Positions 1 to 7,104 of a stretch of 25,055 nt of DNA are shown here, piece by piece. The notes under the pieces were generated by a model that saw only the letters and a list, made by a program, of their open reading frames with translations, did not search any database and was not told where the DNA came from. The position numbers were made by a program, and so were the translations under genes. The stretch spans positions 1-25,055 of the forward strand of contig JADGBB010000021.1 in assembly GCA_015231715.1 (NCBI GenBank). Direction: 5' to 3'. The DNA comes from Candidatus Omnitrophota bacterium. Its GTDB lineage: Bacteria > Omnitrophota > Koll11 > Tantalellales > Tantalellaceae. How positions within the stretch are numbered: position 1 is the stretch's first letter; each line of letters begins with the position of its first letter.

Positions 1-2
1 TG

Positions 3-110
3 GACGGAATTTGTAAGCAGGGAACTAACGGGAAATGTGAGGATTGTGATGTGTATAAATTGACTAAAACTCACAGCACTTTTGTTAAAGGGCATCAGAC
101 ACCAAACTGA
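3..110 (+). CDS. 3' end of a two-CW-domain Cys-rich protein (partial)
   Basis: The reading frame is open from the window edge to TGA at 108-110 and encodes 35 residues with one lone Cys followed by a CEDC pair and a VYK segment (DGICKQG, then KCEDCDVYK). This matches the end of the 'two-CW' domain carried by the minus-strand PAS protein at 23121-24089, which shows CDGQMQG followed by KCESCLVHK. The N-terminal part lies outside the window, so the full architecture is unknown. The domain is Cys-rich and probably binds a metal or senses redox state; that role is inference. It is followed by a gap of 67 bases before the HTH gene. The ORF is too short for automatic ORF callers; the homology with the second copy is the main support. 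Confidence 0.6.
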   Translation, partial: DGICKQGTNGKCEDCDVYKLTKTHSTFVKGHQTPN

Positions 111-115
111 TAAAA

Positions 116-151
116 TTTTTTTGCCCATATGATGATAAAAATTTGTATAAG
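116..151 (+). promoter_or_regulatory. candidate sigma-70-like promoter upstream of the magnetosome gene run
   Basis: TTGCCC at 121-126 is followed after 19 bases by TATAAG at 146-151, about 27 bases before the ATG at 178. The -35 is imperfect and the spacer is long, so this is weak. It is the only non-coding gap upstream of the co-directional gene run, which is the main reason to place a promoter here. Confidence 0.3.
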
Positions 152-177
152 GTATTCTGATACGGGAAGTGATTAAG

Positions 178-1023
178 ATGAAAGAAATAGAAAAAAACAA
201 TGAAAATAATAATGACGATAAGTACTTAACTACGTCCCAAGCTGCAAAGTTTTGCAATGTAACAAGGTTCACTATCAGAAACTGGGCGATAGAAGGAAAG
301 TTGAAATTTAAACAAACCGGCGGAGGGCATAGGCGTATTTTGAAAGATGATCTAGTTCGTTTTATTGACGACAATGGAATATCTTCACAATTGTCTGATA
401 CTGTTACTGAGCTCATACCGCATTGCTACGATTATAAAAAATTTAAAAATTCTGATCTTCATAACTGCAAGCAATGTCTAGTTTACAGAGAAAAAGCCGG
501 AAAATGTTTTCTTCTGATCAAAGAATTCGGTTCAAAAAAGGTTCAATGCCAGCATGACTGCGCGACTTGTGAATTTATGGGTACTTATTATTCCAAAGAT
601 CAAAAGACGATGAAAAAGCAGGATGAAAAGAACGATGACGATAATGCTAAACAAGTTTCACAAGACCTCAGTAAAAATAATGTATCAAAATGTTATGAGA
701 TGAAAGAACTTGTAAGTTCTGATGAACATGATTGTGATAAATGTTTAGTATTTAAGCAAAAAGCCGATAAATGTTTTTTGGTTACCAGGCAGTTTGGTGA
801 GGATAGAGTGTTGTGTGAACATGATTGCGTCCATTGTGAGTATATGCGTAAAAATTTTCCGAAAGAATGGAAAATACTTTTAGAAGCACATTCGGGTAAT
901 TTGGGCAATGAAAATAAAAAAGTTGAAAATGATAAAAAGATAGTTCACAAAAGTATTTATTCGTCAGGAAAATATTTGGCCTCGGTTGCAAGAGTGATAA
1001 CCGGTAAGACTAAAAAGAAATAA
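178..1023 (+). CDS. HTH (MerR/excisionase-type) regulator with duplicated Cys-rich sensor-like domain
   Basis: The ATG at 178 is preferred over the in-frame GTG at 169 because GGGAAG at 164-169 gives a sensible ribosome-site spacing. Residues about 16-66 form a winged-helix DNA-binding domain of the MerR/excisionase ('helix-turn-helix 17') type, with LTTSQAAKFCNVTRFTIRNW and the wing TGGGHRRI. Two tandem copies of a Cys-rich module follow (residues about 84-139 and 172-227). Each has the order C, then CxxCLV, then GKCFL or DKCFL, then a CxHDCxxCE cluster, and they are joined by a Lys/Asp-rich linker. The module resembles the CxxC-V-[YF/H]-K ends of the two-CW proteins at both window edges. 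It is the first gene of the long run and abuts fixC (1 base gap). A metal- or redox-responsive regulator of the cluster is a reasonable inference; the ligand is unknown. Confidence 0.7.
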   Translation: MKEIEKNNENNNDDKYLTTSQAAKFCNVTRFTIRNWAIEGKLKFKQTGGGHRRILKDDLVRFIDDNGISSQLSDTVTELIPHCYDYKKFKNSDLHNCKQCLVYREKAGKCFLLIKEFGSKKVQCQHDCATCEFMGTYYSKDQKTMKKQDEKNDDDNAKQVSQDLSKNNVSKCYEMKELVSSDEHDCDKCLVFKQKADKCFLVTRQFGEDRVLCEHDCVHCEYMRKNFPKEWKILLEAHSGNLGNENKKVENDKKIVHKSIYSSGKYLASVARVITGKTKKK

Positions 1024-1024
1024 A

Positions 1025-2338
1025 ATGAAATACAGAGATAAAGTTGATGTCATAGTTGTAGGAGCAGGCCCTTCAGGGCTTGCTTGTGCATATACTCTCG
1101 CAAAAAGCGGTGTCAATGTTGTAGTTATTGAGCGCGGTGATTATCCGGGTGCTAAAAATATGTTCGGCGGTATATTTTTCTCGCCGGTTATGGAAAAATT
1201 ATTTCCCGAGTATTTGGAAGAGGCGCCTTGGGAAAGATTTGTTTCTAAACGAAGGTTTTCTATTCTTTCAGGCGATAGTGAATTAGCTTTTGAAATGAGG
1301 CCGGGAGCGTTTAATACTCCGCCGTTCAATCATTCATTCATGGCTAAAAGAGCAAAAATGGACAGGTGGTTTGCTTCTAAAGCGGAAAAAGCCGGAGCGA
1401 ATATTATATGTAATTATTGCGTGCGGGATTTTCTGTATGAAAAAGGGAAGATAGTTGGGATAACAAGCGGCTGGGATGATGACAGCCTTTTAGCTGATAT
1501 TGTTATTTGCGCCGAAGGAGCTAATTCAATACTTTCGGAAAAAGCGGGCCTAAGAAAGAGAATAGTCCCGGAACGAAGATCTATAGCTGTTAAAGAAATA
1601 ATTAAGCTGTCTCCGGAAGTTATTGAAGATAGATTTTGTGTCGCGGGTAAAGAAGGAGCGGCATTAGAATTTTTTGGAGATTCAGTTAAGGGACTTTTAG
1701 GTAACGGTTTTATATATACAAATCATGATAGTATTTCTGTCGGTGTTGGGTTTTCTTTAAGTGATTTCCTTAAAAATGTTAAAGACAAGAATCCTAATGA
1801 TGTACTGGAAGATTTTAAAAACCATCCGGCAGTGAGACCTTATGTTAAAGACGGGGAGACAATAGAGTATTTGGCGCATATGATACCGTCAGACAATTAT
1901 AGAAACTTACCCGGATTGTACCGCGACGGATTGATGCTTGTTGGTGATGCGGCAGGTCTATTGAATGCGTCTTTTTTTCATGAAGGAGTTAATTTAGCAA
2001 TGGCTTCGGGTATTTTTGCGGCTGAGACGGCTATAGAATCGATTAAAAGCAAAGATCATTCTGCTGAAATGTTAAAATTGTATAAAGATAAGCTTGATAA
2101 TAGTTTCGTAATGAAAGATATGAAAAATGCTAAGAACTTTATATCTTTTTTATATGAGAACAAAAGCATTATAAATGACTATCCAGCTCTATTTAATGAT
2201 ATTTTGGTTGATTATTTTGGGGTATCGGATAAATCAAAATCTGAAGTTAAAAAAGGGATATTGAAAAAAGTATTAAAAGATGTAAATAAAACCAAAATGG
2301 CCTCAGATATGTGGGGAGCCTTTAGGAATTTGGTGTAA
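1025..2338 (+). CDS. fixC: FixC-like electron-transfer flavoprotein:quinone oxidoreductase
   Basis: This is a FAD-dependent oxidoreductase of 437 residues, normal for FixC. The dinucleotide-binding motif VVGAGPSGLA is at residues 11-20, followed by IERGDYPGAKNMFGG near 36-50, and a second FAD motif LMLVGDAAG with the downstream FHEGVNLAM segment lies near residues 305-325. In characterised systems FixC accepts electrons from the FixAB flavoprotein and passes them to quinone, with FixX as ferredoxin partner. No fixA or fixB is in the window, so its electron donor must be encoded elsewhere or differ. It follows the regulator after 1 base and precedes fixX by 7 bases. Its position at the head of a magnetosome cluster suggests a redox role in biomineralisation, but it could simply be a neighbouring operon gene. 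The wider geranylgeranyl reductase family is the alternative call; the fixX neighbour favours FixC. Confidence 0.88.
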   Translation: MKYRDKVDVIVVGAGPSGLACAYTLAKSGVNVVVIERGDYPGAKNMFGGIFFSPVMEKLFPEYLEEAPWERFVSKRRFSILSGDSELAFEMRPGAFNTPPFNHSFMAKRAKMDRWFASKAEKAGANIICNYCVRDFLYEKGKIVGITSGWDDDSLLADIVICAEGANSILSEKAGLRKRIVPERRSIAVKEIIKLSPEVIEDRFCVAGKEGAALEFFGDSVKGLLGNGFIYTNHDSISVGVGFSLSDFLKNVKDKNPNDVLEDFKNHPAVRPYVKDGETIEYLAHMIPSDNYRNLPGLYRDGLMLVGDAAGLLNASFFHEGVNLAMASGIFAAETAIESIKSKDHSAEMLKLYKDKLDNSFVMKDMKNAKNFISFLYENKSIINDYPALFNDILVDYFGVSDKSKSEVKKGILKKVLKDVNKTKMASDMWGAFRNLV

Positions 2339-2345
2339 CGATAAT

Positions 2346-2621
2346 ATGAAATTAGAAGATAAATTATTTTTGGTGGATACTAAGAAATTTAAAGATTCTC
2401 ACATCATTATTAAAGTTGAAAAGTGTGAGGAGTGTGAGGATAAATTTTGTTTAAAGATATGTCCGGCTAAAGTATATGAGCAGAGTGAAGACGGCAAGAC
2501 TATCAATGTGGCTTATGAAAATTGTTTGGAATGCGGGTCGTGCAGAGTGGTTTGTTCCAAAAACGCTATTGAGTGGGAAAACCCTTATGGCGGGTTTGGT
2601 GTTACTTTTAAGAATGGGTAG
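2346..2621 (+). CDS. fixX: FixX-like ferredoxin
   Basis: This is a 91-residue ferredoxin-like protein. It has cysteines at 27, 30, 35 and 39 (CEECEDKFCLKICP) and at 60, 63, 66 and 70 (CLECGSCRVVC), followed by the FixX signature NPYGGFGV. FixX forms a complex with FixC and relays electrons between ETF and quinone. The gene starts 7 bases after fixC stops, in the conserved fixC-fixX order. The C-terminal GGFGV motif separates it from generic 2[4Fe-4S] ferredoxins. Its stop lies 15 bases before the mamI start, so it is likely co-transcribed with the magnetosome genes. Confidence 0.88.
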   Translation: MKLEDKLFLVDTKKFKDSHIIIKVEKCEECEDKFCLKICPAKVYEQSEDGKTINVAYENCLECGSCRVVCSKNAIEWENPYGGFGVTFKNG

Positions 2622-2636
2622 ATAAAGGGAGGAATA

Positions 2637-2813
2637 ATGACACATGTAATAGGCGGAGCGATAGCGATAGTAATGGGAATTATGGGGATCATAGGCTGGT
2701 GGGATAATTTTGGTGATTTTTTAAGAGGATGCGTTCCTCTAATACTTTTGATCGGCGGTCTTGCTGCAGTAGGCATAGGCATGCAGGAAAAAGAAGAAAA
2801 AAAAGAAAACTAA
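2637..2813 (+). CDS. mamI: MamI-like magnetosome membrane protein
   Basis: A 58-residue ORF starts at ATG 2637 behind a strong ribosome site (AGGGAGG at 2626-2632). It has two hydrophobic segments (residues about 4-20 and 33-48) separated by a WWDNFGDFLRG loop, then a charged tail KEEKKEN. The WW pair, the LRGxxPxxLxxGG core and the small-residue-rich helices match MamI, a protein of about 70 residues needed for magnetosome membrane biogenesis in Magnetospirillum. The protein is slightly shorter than alphaproteobacterial MamI. It sits between fixX and further membrane genes, the first unmistakable magnetosome gene in the run. Assignment rests on motif order and context, not on an alignment score. 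Confidence 0.8.
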   Translation: MTHVIGGAIAIVMGIMGIIGWWDNFGDFLRGCVPLILLIGGLAAVGIGMQEKEEKKEN

Positions 2814-2842
2814 AATTTGTAGCGTAAAAACAGGAAAAAGAA

Positions 2843-3070
2843 TTGAAAGTAAAAGATTCTAAAACATGTGTTAGTCCGTGGGTTGGGCTTATGATAATAA
2901 CAGCTATTTGTATTGTTATGTCTTTAGCTGTTTTTGTACAGTTTGGAGGATTGAATAAGAAAAAAGCGGTTCATGGGATGTCTAAAAATTTTAAAAATAA
3001 TGAACAAGGGAATTTTTCACAAGCTGCATATAGTCCCGCAGTCGTAACAGTGAAAAAGATATCTTTTTAA
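2843..3070 (+). CDS. small single-TM membrane protein, unknown
   Basis: The ORF encodes 75 residues from a TTG start, supported by AGGA at 2832-2835 with 7-base spacing; no internal ATG gives a better start. Residues about 14-34 form one transmembrane segment (GLMIITAICIVMSLAVFV), with a short basic and polar tail containing SQAAYSPAVVTVKK. I do not recognise a family. It lies 29 bases after mamI and 14 bases before mamE, so a magnetosome membrane role is likely by context only. It could be a small scaffold or a diverged relative of another small Mam/Mad protein. Confidence 0.6.
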   Translation: MKVKDSKTCVSPWVGLMIITAICIVMSLAVFVQFGGLNKKKAVHGMSKNFKNNEQGNFSQAAYSPAVVTVKKISF

Positions 3071-3084
3071 AAAAGAGAATAATA

Positions 3085-4470
3085 ATGGATAACGGATCAT
3101 TTTGCGATAAATCTTTAAAACCTTGGTATGTGGCGCTTGGAGTTATGACTGTTGTTCTTATCGGTTGGGTAATTCTGCAGCGGGAAGAATTCATGTTTTC
3201 CAATGAGAATGAACCGCGGTCGGTAAGACAACCCGTGCAGCCTATACAGCCCTTACGAGGCGAGCCTGTGTTTCCCGGCCCAATAAGGCAGGCGGCTATG
3301 ACTAATCCGTTTCCTGCTAAAAATTTCGGGGTAGCGGCACTGACCAAAGCTACACCTCACGGCGGGTTTCAGCTTGTCGCAAATACTGCTCATATGGGTT
3401 TTCAGGAATCATTGACAGATGCGGTTAATGATGTACTGCCTTCTGTTTGTGATATTCATGCTACATGGATAAGACGTTCTCCCGTAAGTCCTTCACCTAG
3501 AGCGGCGGCAAATAGTGATCTATTATTCTTGCCGCCGTTTGACGGAACTATAGACAAATTTATAAGGAATAAAGGGTATGAAAATATTGGTGGAGGGGTG
3601 ATCGTTGACAGCCGGGGTTATGTTCTGACTAACTACCATGTTGTTCAAGACGCTACGGATATTATAGTGACAGTTCCAGGACTGCCTTCAAGGGATTATA
3701 GCGCTAAACATGTTGCGCATGATATACAAAAAGATCTCGCGCTTTTAAAGATCGATTCAAATGATCTTTTCCCGGAAGCTAGAATAGGAGACTCCAGTTT
3801 TGTAACTATAGGAGAATATGTTATCGCTATGGGAAGCCCTTTTGGTATGGAGCAAACAGTAACAAGCGGAATAATAAGCGGAATAAGAAAATCAATAAGA
3901 ATTAACGGAGTTAGATATAAAAATATGTTTCAAACTGATGCTCCTATAAACAGAGGATCTAGCGGCGGCCCGCTTGTGAATTTGAGCGGAGAAGTTATTG
4001 GTATTACAACAGCAATATATGCTCCTACCGGAGTGTTTAACGGAACAGGATTTGTTATCCCTATAAATGATGCAAAAGACTTTTTATCTACTAATCTAAA
4101 CCGAACATATTCACGAACACTTGACACAAAAGGGGCTTTAACTAATAAGCCTAATGTTCAAACAAATACGGCCTCTCAAGCCCTTCCCGTAAGGTTTGGT
4201 ATCGAGGCGATAGATCTTGATCCTGTTATGGCTAAAACCCTTGGCTCACAAGGATCGTCGGGTGTTTTGGTCAACAAAATAACTATAGGTTCACCGGCTA
4301 ATTTAGCAGGGATAGAAAGAGGAGACATAATTACTTTTATTGCCGGACTACCTATAAACAATATAGACGATATACCTGCCATTGCGTCAAATTTCAAGGC
4401 AGGCGACAATGTAAATATGAGAATTGTTAGGAACGGCAGAACAGATGAAATTTTATTGAGGGTAATATGA
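3085..4470 (+). CDS. mamE: MamE-like HtrA/DegP serine protease with one PDZ domain, no magnetochrome
   Basis: This is a 461-residue membrane-anchored trypsin-like protease. It has a TM segment at residues about 14-31, a Pro/Gln-rich linker at 45-70, a protease domain from about 110 to 335 and one PDZ domain at about 368-461. The HtrA catalytic triad is intact: His185 in TNYHVV, Asp217 in KDLALLKI and Ser293 in NRGSSGGPL. MamE in Magnetospirillum sorts magnetosome proteins and cleaves substrates to switch on crystal maturation. There it also carries two CxxCH magnetochromes and two PDZ domains; here no CxxCH is present and only one PDZ is seen. An intact triad argues against MamO, whose site is degenerate in AMB-1. 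The stop codon overlaps the next start (ATGA at 4467-4470), indicating translational coupling. Confidence 0.88.
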   Translation: MDNGSFCDKSLKPWYVALGVMTVVLIGWVILQREEFMFSNENEPRSVRQPVQPIQPLRGEPVFPGPIRQAAMTNPFPAKNFGVAALTKATPHGGFQLVANTAHMGFQESLTDAVNDVLPSVCDIHATWIRRSPVSPSPRAAANSDLLFLPPFDGTIDKFIRNKGYENIGGGVIVDSRGYVLTNYHVVQDATDIIVTVPGLPSRDYSAKHVAHDIQKDLALLKIDSNDLFPEARIGDSSFVTIGEYVIAMGSPFGMEQTVTSGIISGIRKSIRINGVRYKNMFQTDAPINRGSSGGPLVNLSGEVIGITTAIYAPTGVFNGTGFVIPINDAKDFLSTNLNRTYSRTLDTKGALTNKPNVQTNTASQALPVRFGIEAIDLDPVMAKTLGSQGSSGVLVNKITIGSPANLAGIERGDIITFIAGLPINNIDDIPAIASNFKAGDNVNMRIVRNGRTDEILLRVI

Positions 4471-5069
4471 ACGAAAAATTAAGCATTGACGGAATAATTG
4501 AAAAAGTTAAGCAGCAGCCTCTGTATTGTGCTTTTATGACAATAGCAGGGATATCAGTGTTATGTTTTTTTATGGCTATTTTTGAATTAAGTATTCCTAT
4601 GCCTGAATTTAATAAAGCTGAAGCGCCTGAAAGGCAAGTAATAGAGATAGGAAATAGCTTTATATGGCTGGGGATGGAAGTTACCCCTTTTACAAGAAGC
4701 ATTAGAAGAGAATTTGATATTCCTAGTACCGTTAAAGGAATGTATGTTGTTAAAGCGGGTAAAGGTCTGGCTATGTCCAGAGGAGTATTAACCGGAGATA
4801 TTATTTGTTCAATTAACAGATCGAACATAACAAGTAAAGTATTGTTTTTGAAAACCGTGAAAAACGCAAAATTTTATGACGGAATAGTTCTGGATATATT
4901 CAGGAACAATGAAAGAACTTTCATAACTGTACCATATACGTATCAGCACGGACCGTTCTTTGGTCCTAATAAAGGGCATTGGCAGTTAGGAGCACCTATT
5001 TTAAATCAGGCTTTTAGATATAGTGAGTTTGTGCAGCCTCAACAAAATAAAACAGTACAGAATAAATAG
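4467..5069 (+). CDS. membrane-anchored PDZ-domain protein
   Basis: This 200-residue protein has one TM segment at residues about 21-38 and one PDZ domain at about 54-152. The PDZ opens with FIWLGMEVTPFT, contains RGVLTGDIICSINR and ends in a short Gln/Asn-rich tail. The WLGME opening recurs in the second PDZ of the MamP-like protein (7105-8217), so the two probably share ancestry. No CxxCH motif is present. It overlaps mamE by 4 bases. PDZ domains in magnetosome proteins are thought to bind partner peptides; a partner or regulator of MamE is a plausible inference. It could be viewed as a MamP without magnetochromes. Confidence 0.75.
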   Translation: MNEKLSIDGIIEKVKQQPLYCAFMTIAGISVLCFFMAIFELSIPMPEFNKAEAPERQVIEIGNSFIWLGMEVTPFTRSIRREFDIPSTVKGMYVVKAGKGLAMSRGVLTGDIICSINRSNITSKVLFLKTVKNAKFYDGIVLDIFRNNERTFITVPYTYQHGPFFGPNKGHWQLGAPILNQAFRYSEFVQPQQNKTVQNK

Positions 5070-5098
5070 CCCTTAAACATAAGAGGCAGGAGAAAAAT

Positions 5099-6790
5099 AT
5101 GGGTAGCGAAAATAACAAATATAGACAAAGTAAAAGGGTTACCGACATCTCTCTCGAAAAGTTTAAAAATAGAGTGAGAGAAGCTGACCTTAATAAATAC
5201 TTTGTGGCGGGTTCTGTCGTTTTAGTTATCTGTATCGGGATATATGCTTTATTTTCCCCTGTACAAAAAAATGCAAGATTGAGTAATCCTGCTTGCGGAA
5301 AGATAGTTGTAGCAGCAGACGGGTCGAATCTAAGATCAAATGTATCGCCAACTCTTGAGGGAGCAAAATACTTTTTAATTATTAATCCATTATCTCAAAA
5401 ACTTCTGGAATCCGCGCTAAATCCTTATTTTGCTAAGCCCGGGACACAGAGTGAAATAGCTTATTTTGTTGCCGGAAAGGGTGAAGAGGCAGTAATAGCG
5501 GGAAGCATAAATCCTACATCTTATAAGATCCTTGGGCAATTTGGAGTACGTGGATTTGGGGGATATAGCGGCAAAGTAAAGACTGCGGTTGATCTTTATA
5601 GACAAGCCAGAATATCACAGGGAATGTCTGGGGTTAACGGCAATGTAGGAACACAGGTTGCGTTTGGATTTGGGAAAAAATGGTATATTTGTCCCGCATG
5701 TAACTGGCAAATGGAAGTAGCTCCTGGGAACAATTTTCCGGTTTGCCCTAACTGTAAAATGTCAATGGCAACAGATGTTAATAAAAGATGGTGGAATAAT
5801 GTAAATCCTTTTGACTGGGTTGCAAATACTGTTCCTGTTCAGGGACAGTCTCAGGTTCAGACCCAGGGGCAAGTACCGATGGGCCAGCAAAAGGTGACTT
5901 TTTGGCAGGGTCCTGAAACTACAGGATTTTTTATATGTCCTCAATGTAATTGGCAGATGTCTGCACAAAGAGATCTGGGGCAGTATCCAACATGTCCTAA
6001 TTGTTCGGCAAAAATGGCAAGGTCAGGGATAATTAATCAGGATACAACAATGAGCCCGTTTATATGTCCCACATGTAACTGGCAAACATTAGCAAAGAAT
6101 AATACCGGAGTATTTCCTGTGTGTCCCAATTGTAAAAGTACGATGGCTGTGATTGATGCAACTCCTAAAAACGCTGTGAGTTCTTTTGCTTCTCCGGGTG
6201 TTCAAGGGAAAAATCTACAAACTGTTGCTCTCGGGCAGCTTGCTTCAGCGCCTACTTTCTGGCAGGGGCCTGACAGCACAGGTTTTTTTATATGCCCAAA
6301 ATGTAATTGGCAGATGAAATCACAAAATGACCTTGGTCAGTATCCGACATGTCCTAATTGTAAGGCTATTATGGCTAGAACAGGCATGGTTACTCAAGAT
6401 CTGAGTTTAAGAGCATATGTTTGTCCTATATGTAATTGGAATACAACAGCAAAAAGCATTCAAGGTCAATTCCCTGTTTGTTCAAATTGCGGAAGTCAAA
6501 TGGCTTTAGCAGGACAGAATGCAGTTATAGCTAGTGCTGCTCCTACATATATGATATGTCCAAGTTGTAACTGGCAGGTTAATGCTCAAAGTCTAACAGG
6601 AAGATTTGCCAGATGTCCAAACTGTCAAGCAATAATGACAGGGCCGGCGGTTGAGCAAGGCGTTGGAACAATGGGGCCTGCCGGGAGAAACGGACAGACA
6701 TCAAATCCGGGTGATAGAACACCGGCTAATAATGATGCCGGAAATCAGCAGGTTGCTTTTGTCGGTAACGGTACATGTGTGGTTCGATAA
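5099..6790 (+). CDS. membrane protein with NifX/NafY-like domain and six Cys4 zinc-ribbon-like repeats
   Basis: The ORF encodes 563 residues; AGGAG at 5088-5092 supports the ATG at 5099. There is a TM segment at residues about 36-53. A domain of the dinitrogenase iron-molybdenum cofactor (NifX/NifB C-terminal/MTH1175) type spans about 66-172, with KIVVAADG, AVIAGSI and GVRGFGGYSGKVKTAVDLY. Six modules follow at about 196-224, 278-307, 321-350, 397-426, 439-468 and 484-513. Each has the form [YFM]xCPxCNWQ, then 8-12 residues, then G-x-[FY]-x-x-C-[PS]-NC and MA or MT. Modules 2-3 and 4-5 are a duplicated unit, each opening with FWQGP and GFFICP. Domains of the NifX type bind Fe-S or Fe-Mo clusters; the Cys4 modules could bind zinc or iron. 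Linkers are Gln/Pro-rich. A luminal iron-handling role is inference. No characterised family combining these parts is known to me. Confidence 0.8.
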   Translation: MGSENNKYRQSKRVTDISLEKFKNRVREADLNKYFVAGSVVLVICIGIYALFSPVQKNARLSNPACGKIVVAADGSNLRSNVSPTLEGAKYFLIINPLSQKLLESALNPYFAKPGTQSEIAYFVAGKGEEAVIAGSINPTSYKILGQFGVRGFGGYSGKVKTAVDLYRQARISQGMSGVNGNVGTQVAFGFGKKWYICPACNWQMEVAPGNNFPVCPNCKMSMATDVNKRWWNNVNPFDWVANTVPVQGQSQVQTQGQVPMGQQKVTFWQGPETTGFFICPQCNWQMSAQRDLGQYPTCPNCSAKMARSGIINQDTTMSPFICPTCNWQTLAKNNTGVFPVCPNCKSTMAVIDATPKNAVSSFASPGVQGKNLQTVALGQLASAPTFWQGPDSTGFFICPKCNWQMKSQNDLGQYPTCPNCKAIMARTGMVTQDLSLRAYVCPICNWNTTAKSIQGQFPVCSNCGSQMALAGQNAVIASAAPTYMICPSCNWQVNAQSLTGRFARCPNCQAIMTGPAVEQGVGTMGPAGRNGQTSNPGDRTPANNDAGNQQVAFVGNGTCVVR

Positions 6791-6836
6791 ATAAGAATTA
6801 ATAGCAATGTTGTTATAAATTATAAGGAGAGTCGAT

Positions 6837-7097
6837 ATGGGAAAAGTTCTGATATGTAATTTGTGTAGCGGTGAAATGAAAGAGTACAAAGGACGTAGAT
6901 ACAGCATGAGAGCGGCAATGACTTTTATTGTAATAGGCGCATTTGCATGTTTGTTTTGGGTGGGTCCTGTGCTGGGTCTTCCTTTAGCTATGATAGGAAT
7001 TTATATGGCCGGATCTAAAAGAGAGCTTTGGCTTTGTCAAGATTGCGGTGCCGGTTATGAAAAAGTAGATATAAAAAACAATTTAAAACAAAAGTGA
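6837..7097 (+). CDS. small two-TM protein flanked by CxxC pairs
   Basis: The protein is 86 residues long, with AAGGAG at 6823-6828 upstream of the ATG. CNLC (residues 7-10) precedes two hydrophobic segments (about 26-41 and 43-57). CQDCGAGY (67-72) follows, so the two CxxC knuckles would sit on the same side of the membrane and could together form a Cys4 metal site. The layout is like small zinc-ribbon membrane proteins of unknown function. The start lies 46 bases after the NifX-like gene and its stop 7 bases before the MamP-like gene. I do not recognise a named family; the Cys pairs echo the zinc-ribbon theme of neighbouring genes. Confidence 0.65.
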   Translation: MGKVLICNLCSGEMKEYKGRRYSMRAAMTFIVIGAFACLFWVGPVLGLPLAMIGIYMAGSKRELWLCQDCGAGYEKVDIKNNLKQK

Positions 7098-7104
7098 GAT
7101 CAAA

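Noticed and set aside
155..167. 13-base sequence TTCTGATACGGGA repeated inverted at 23046-23058
   Set aside because: Matches of 13 bases between any two places in 25 kb are expected by chance; flanks do not extend the match.
5900..6520. Repeated segments considered as CRISPR or intergenic repeats
   Set aside because: They lie in frame inside one ORF and encode duplicated Cys4 modules.
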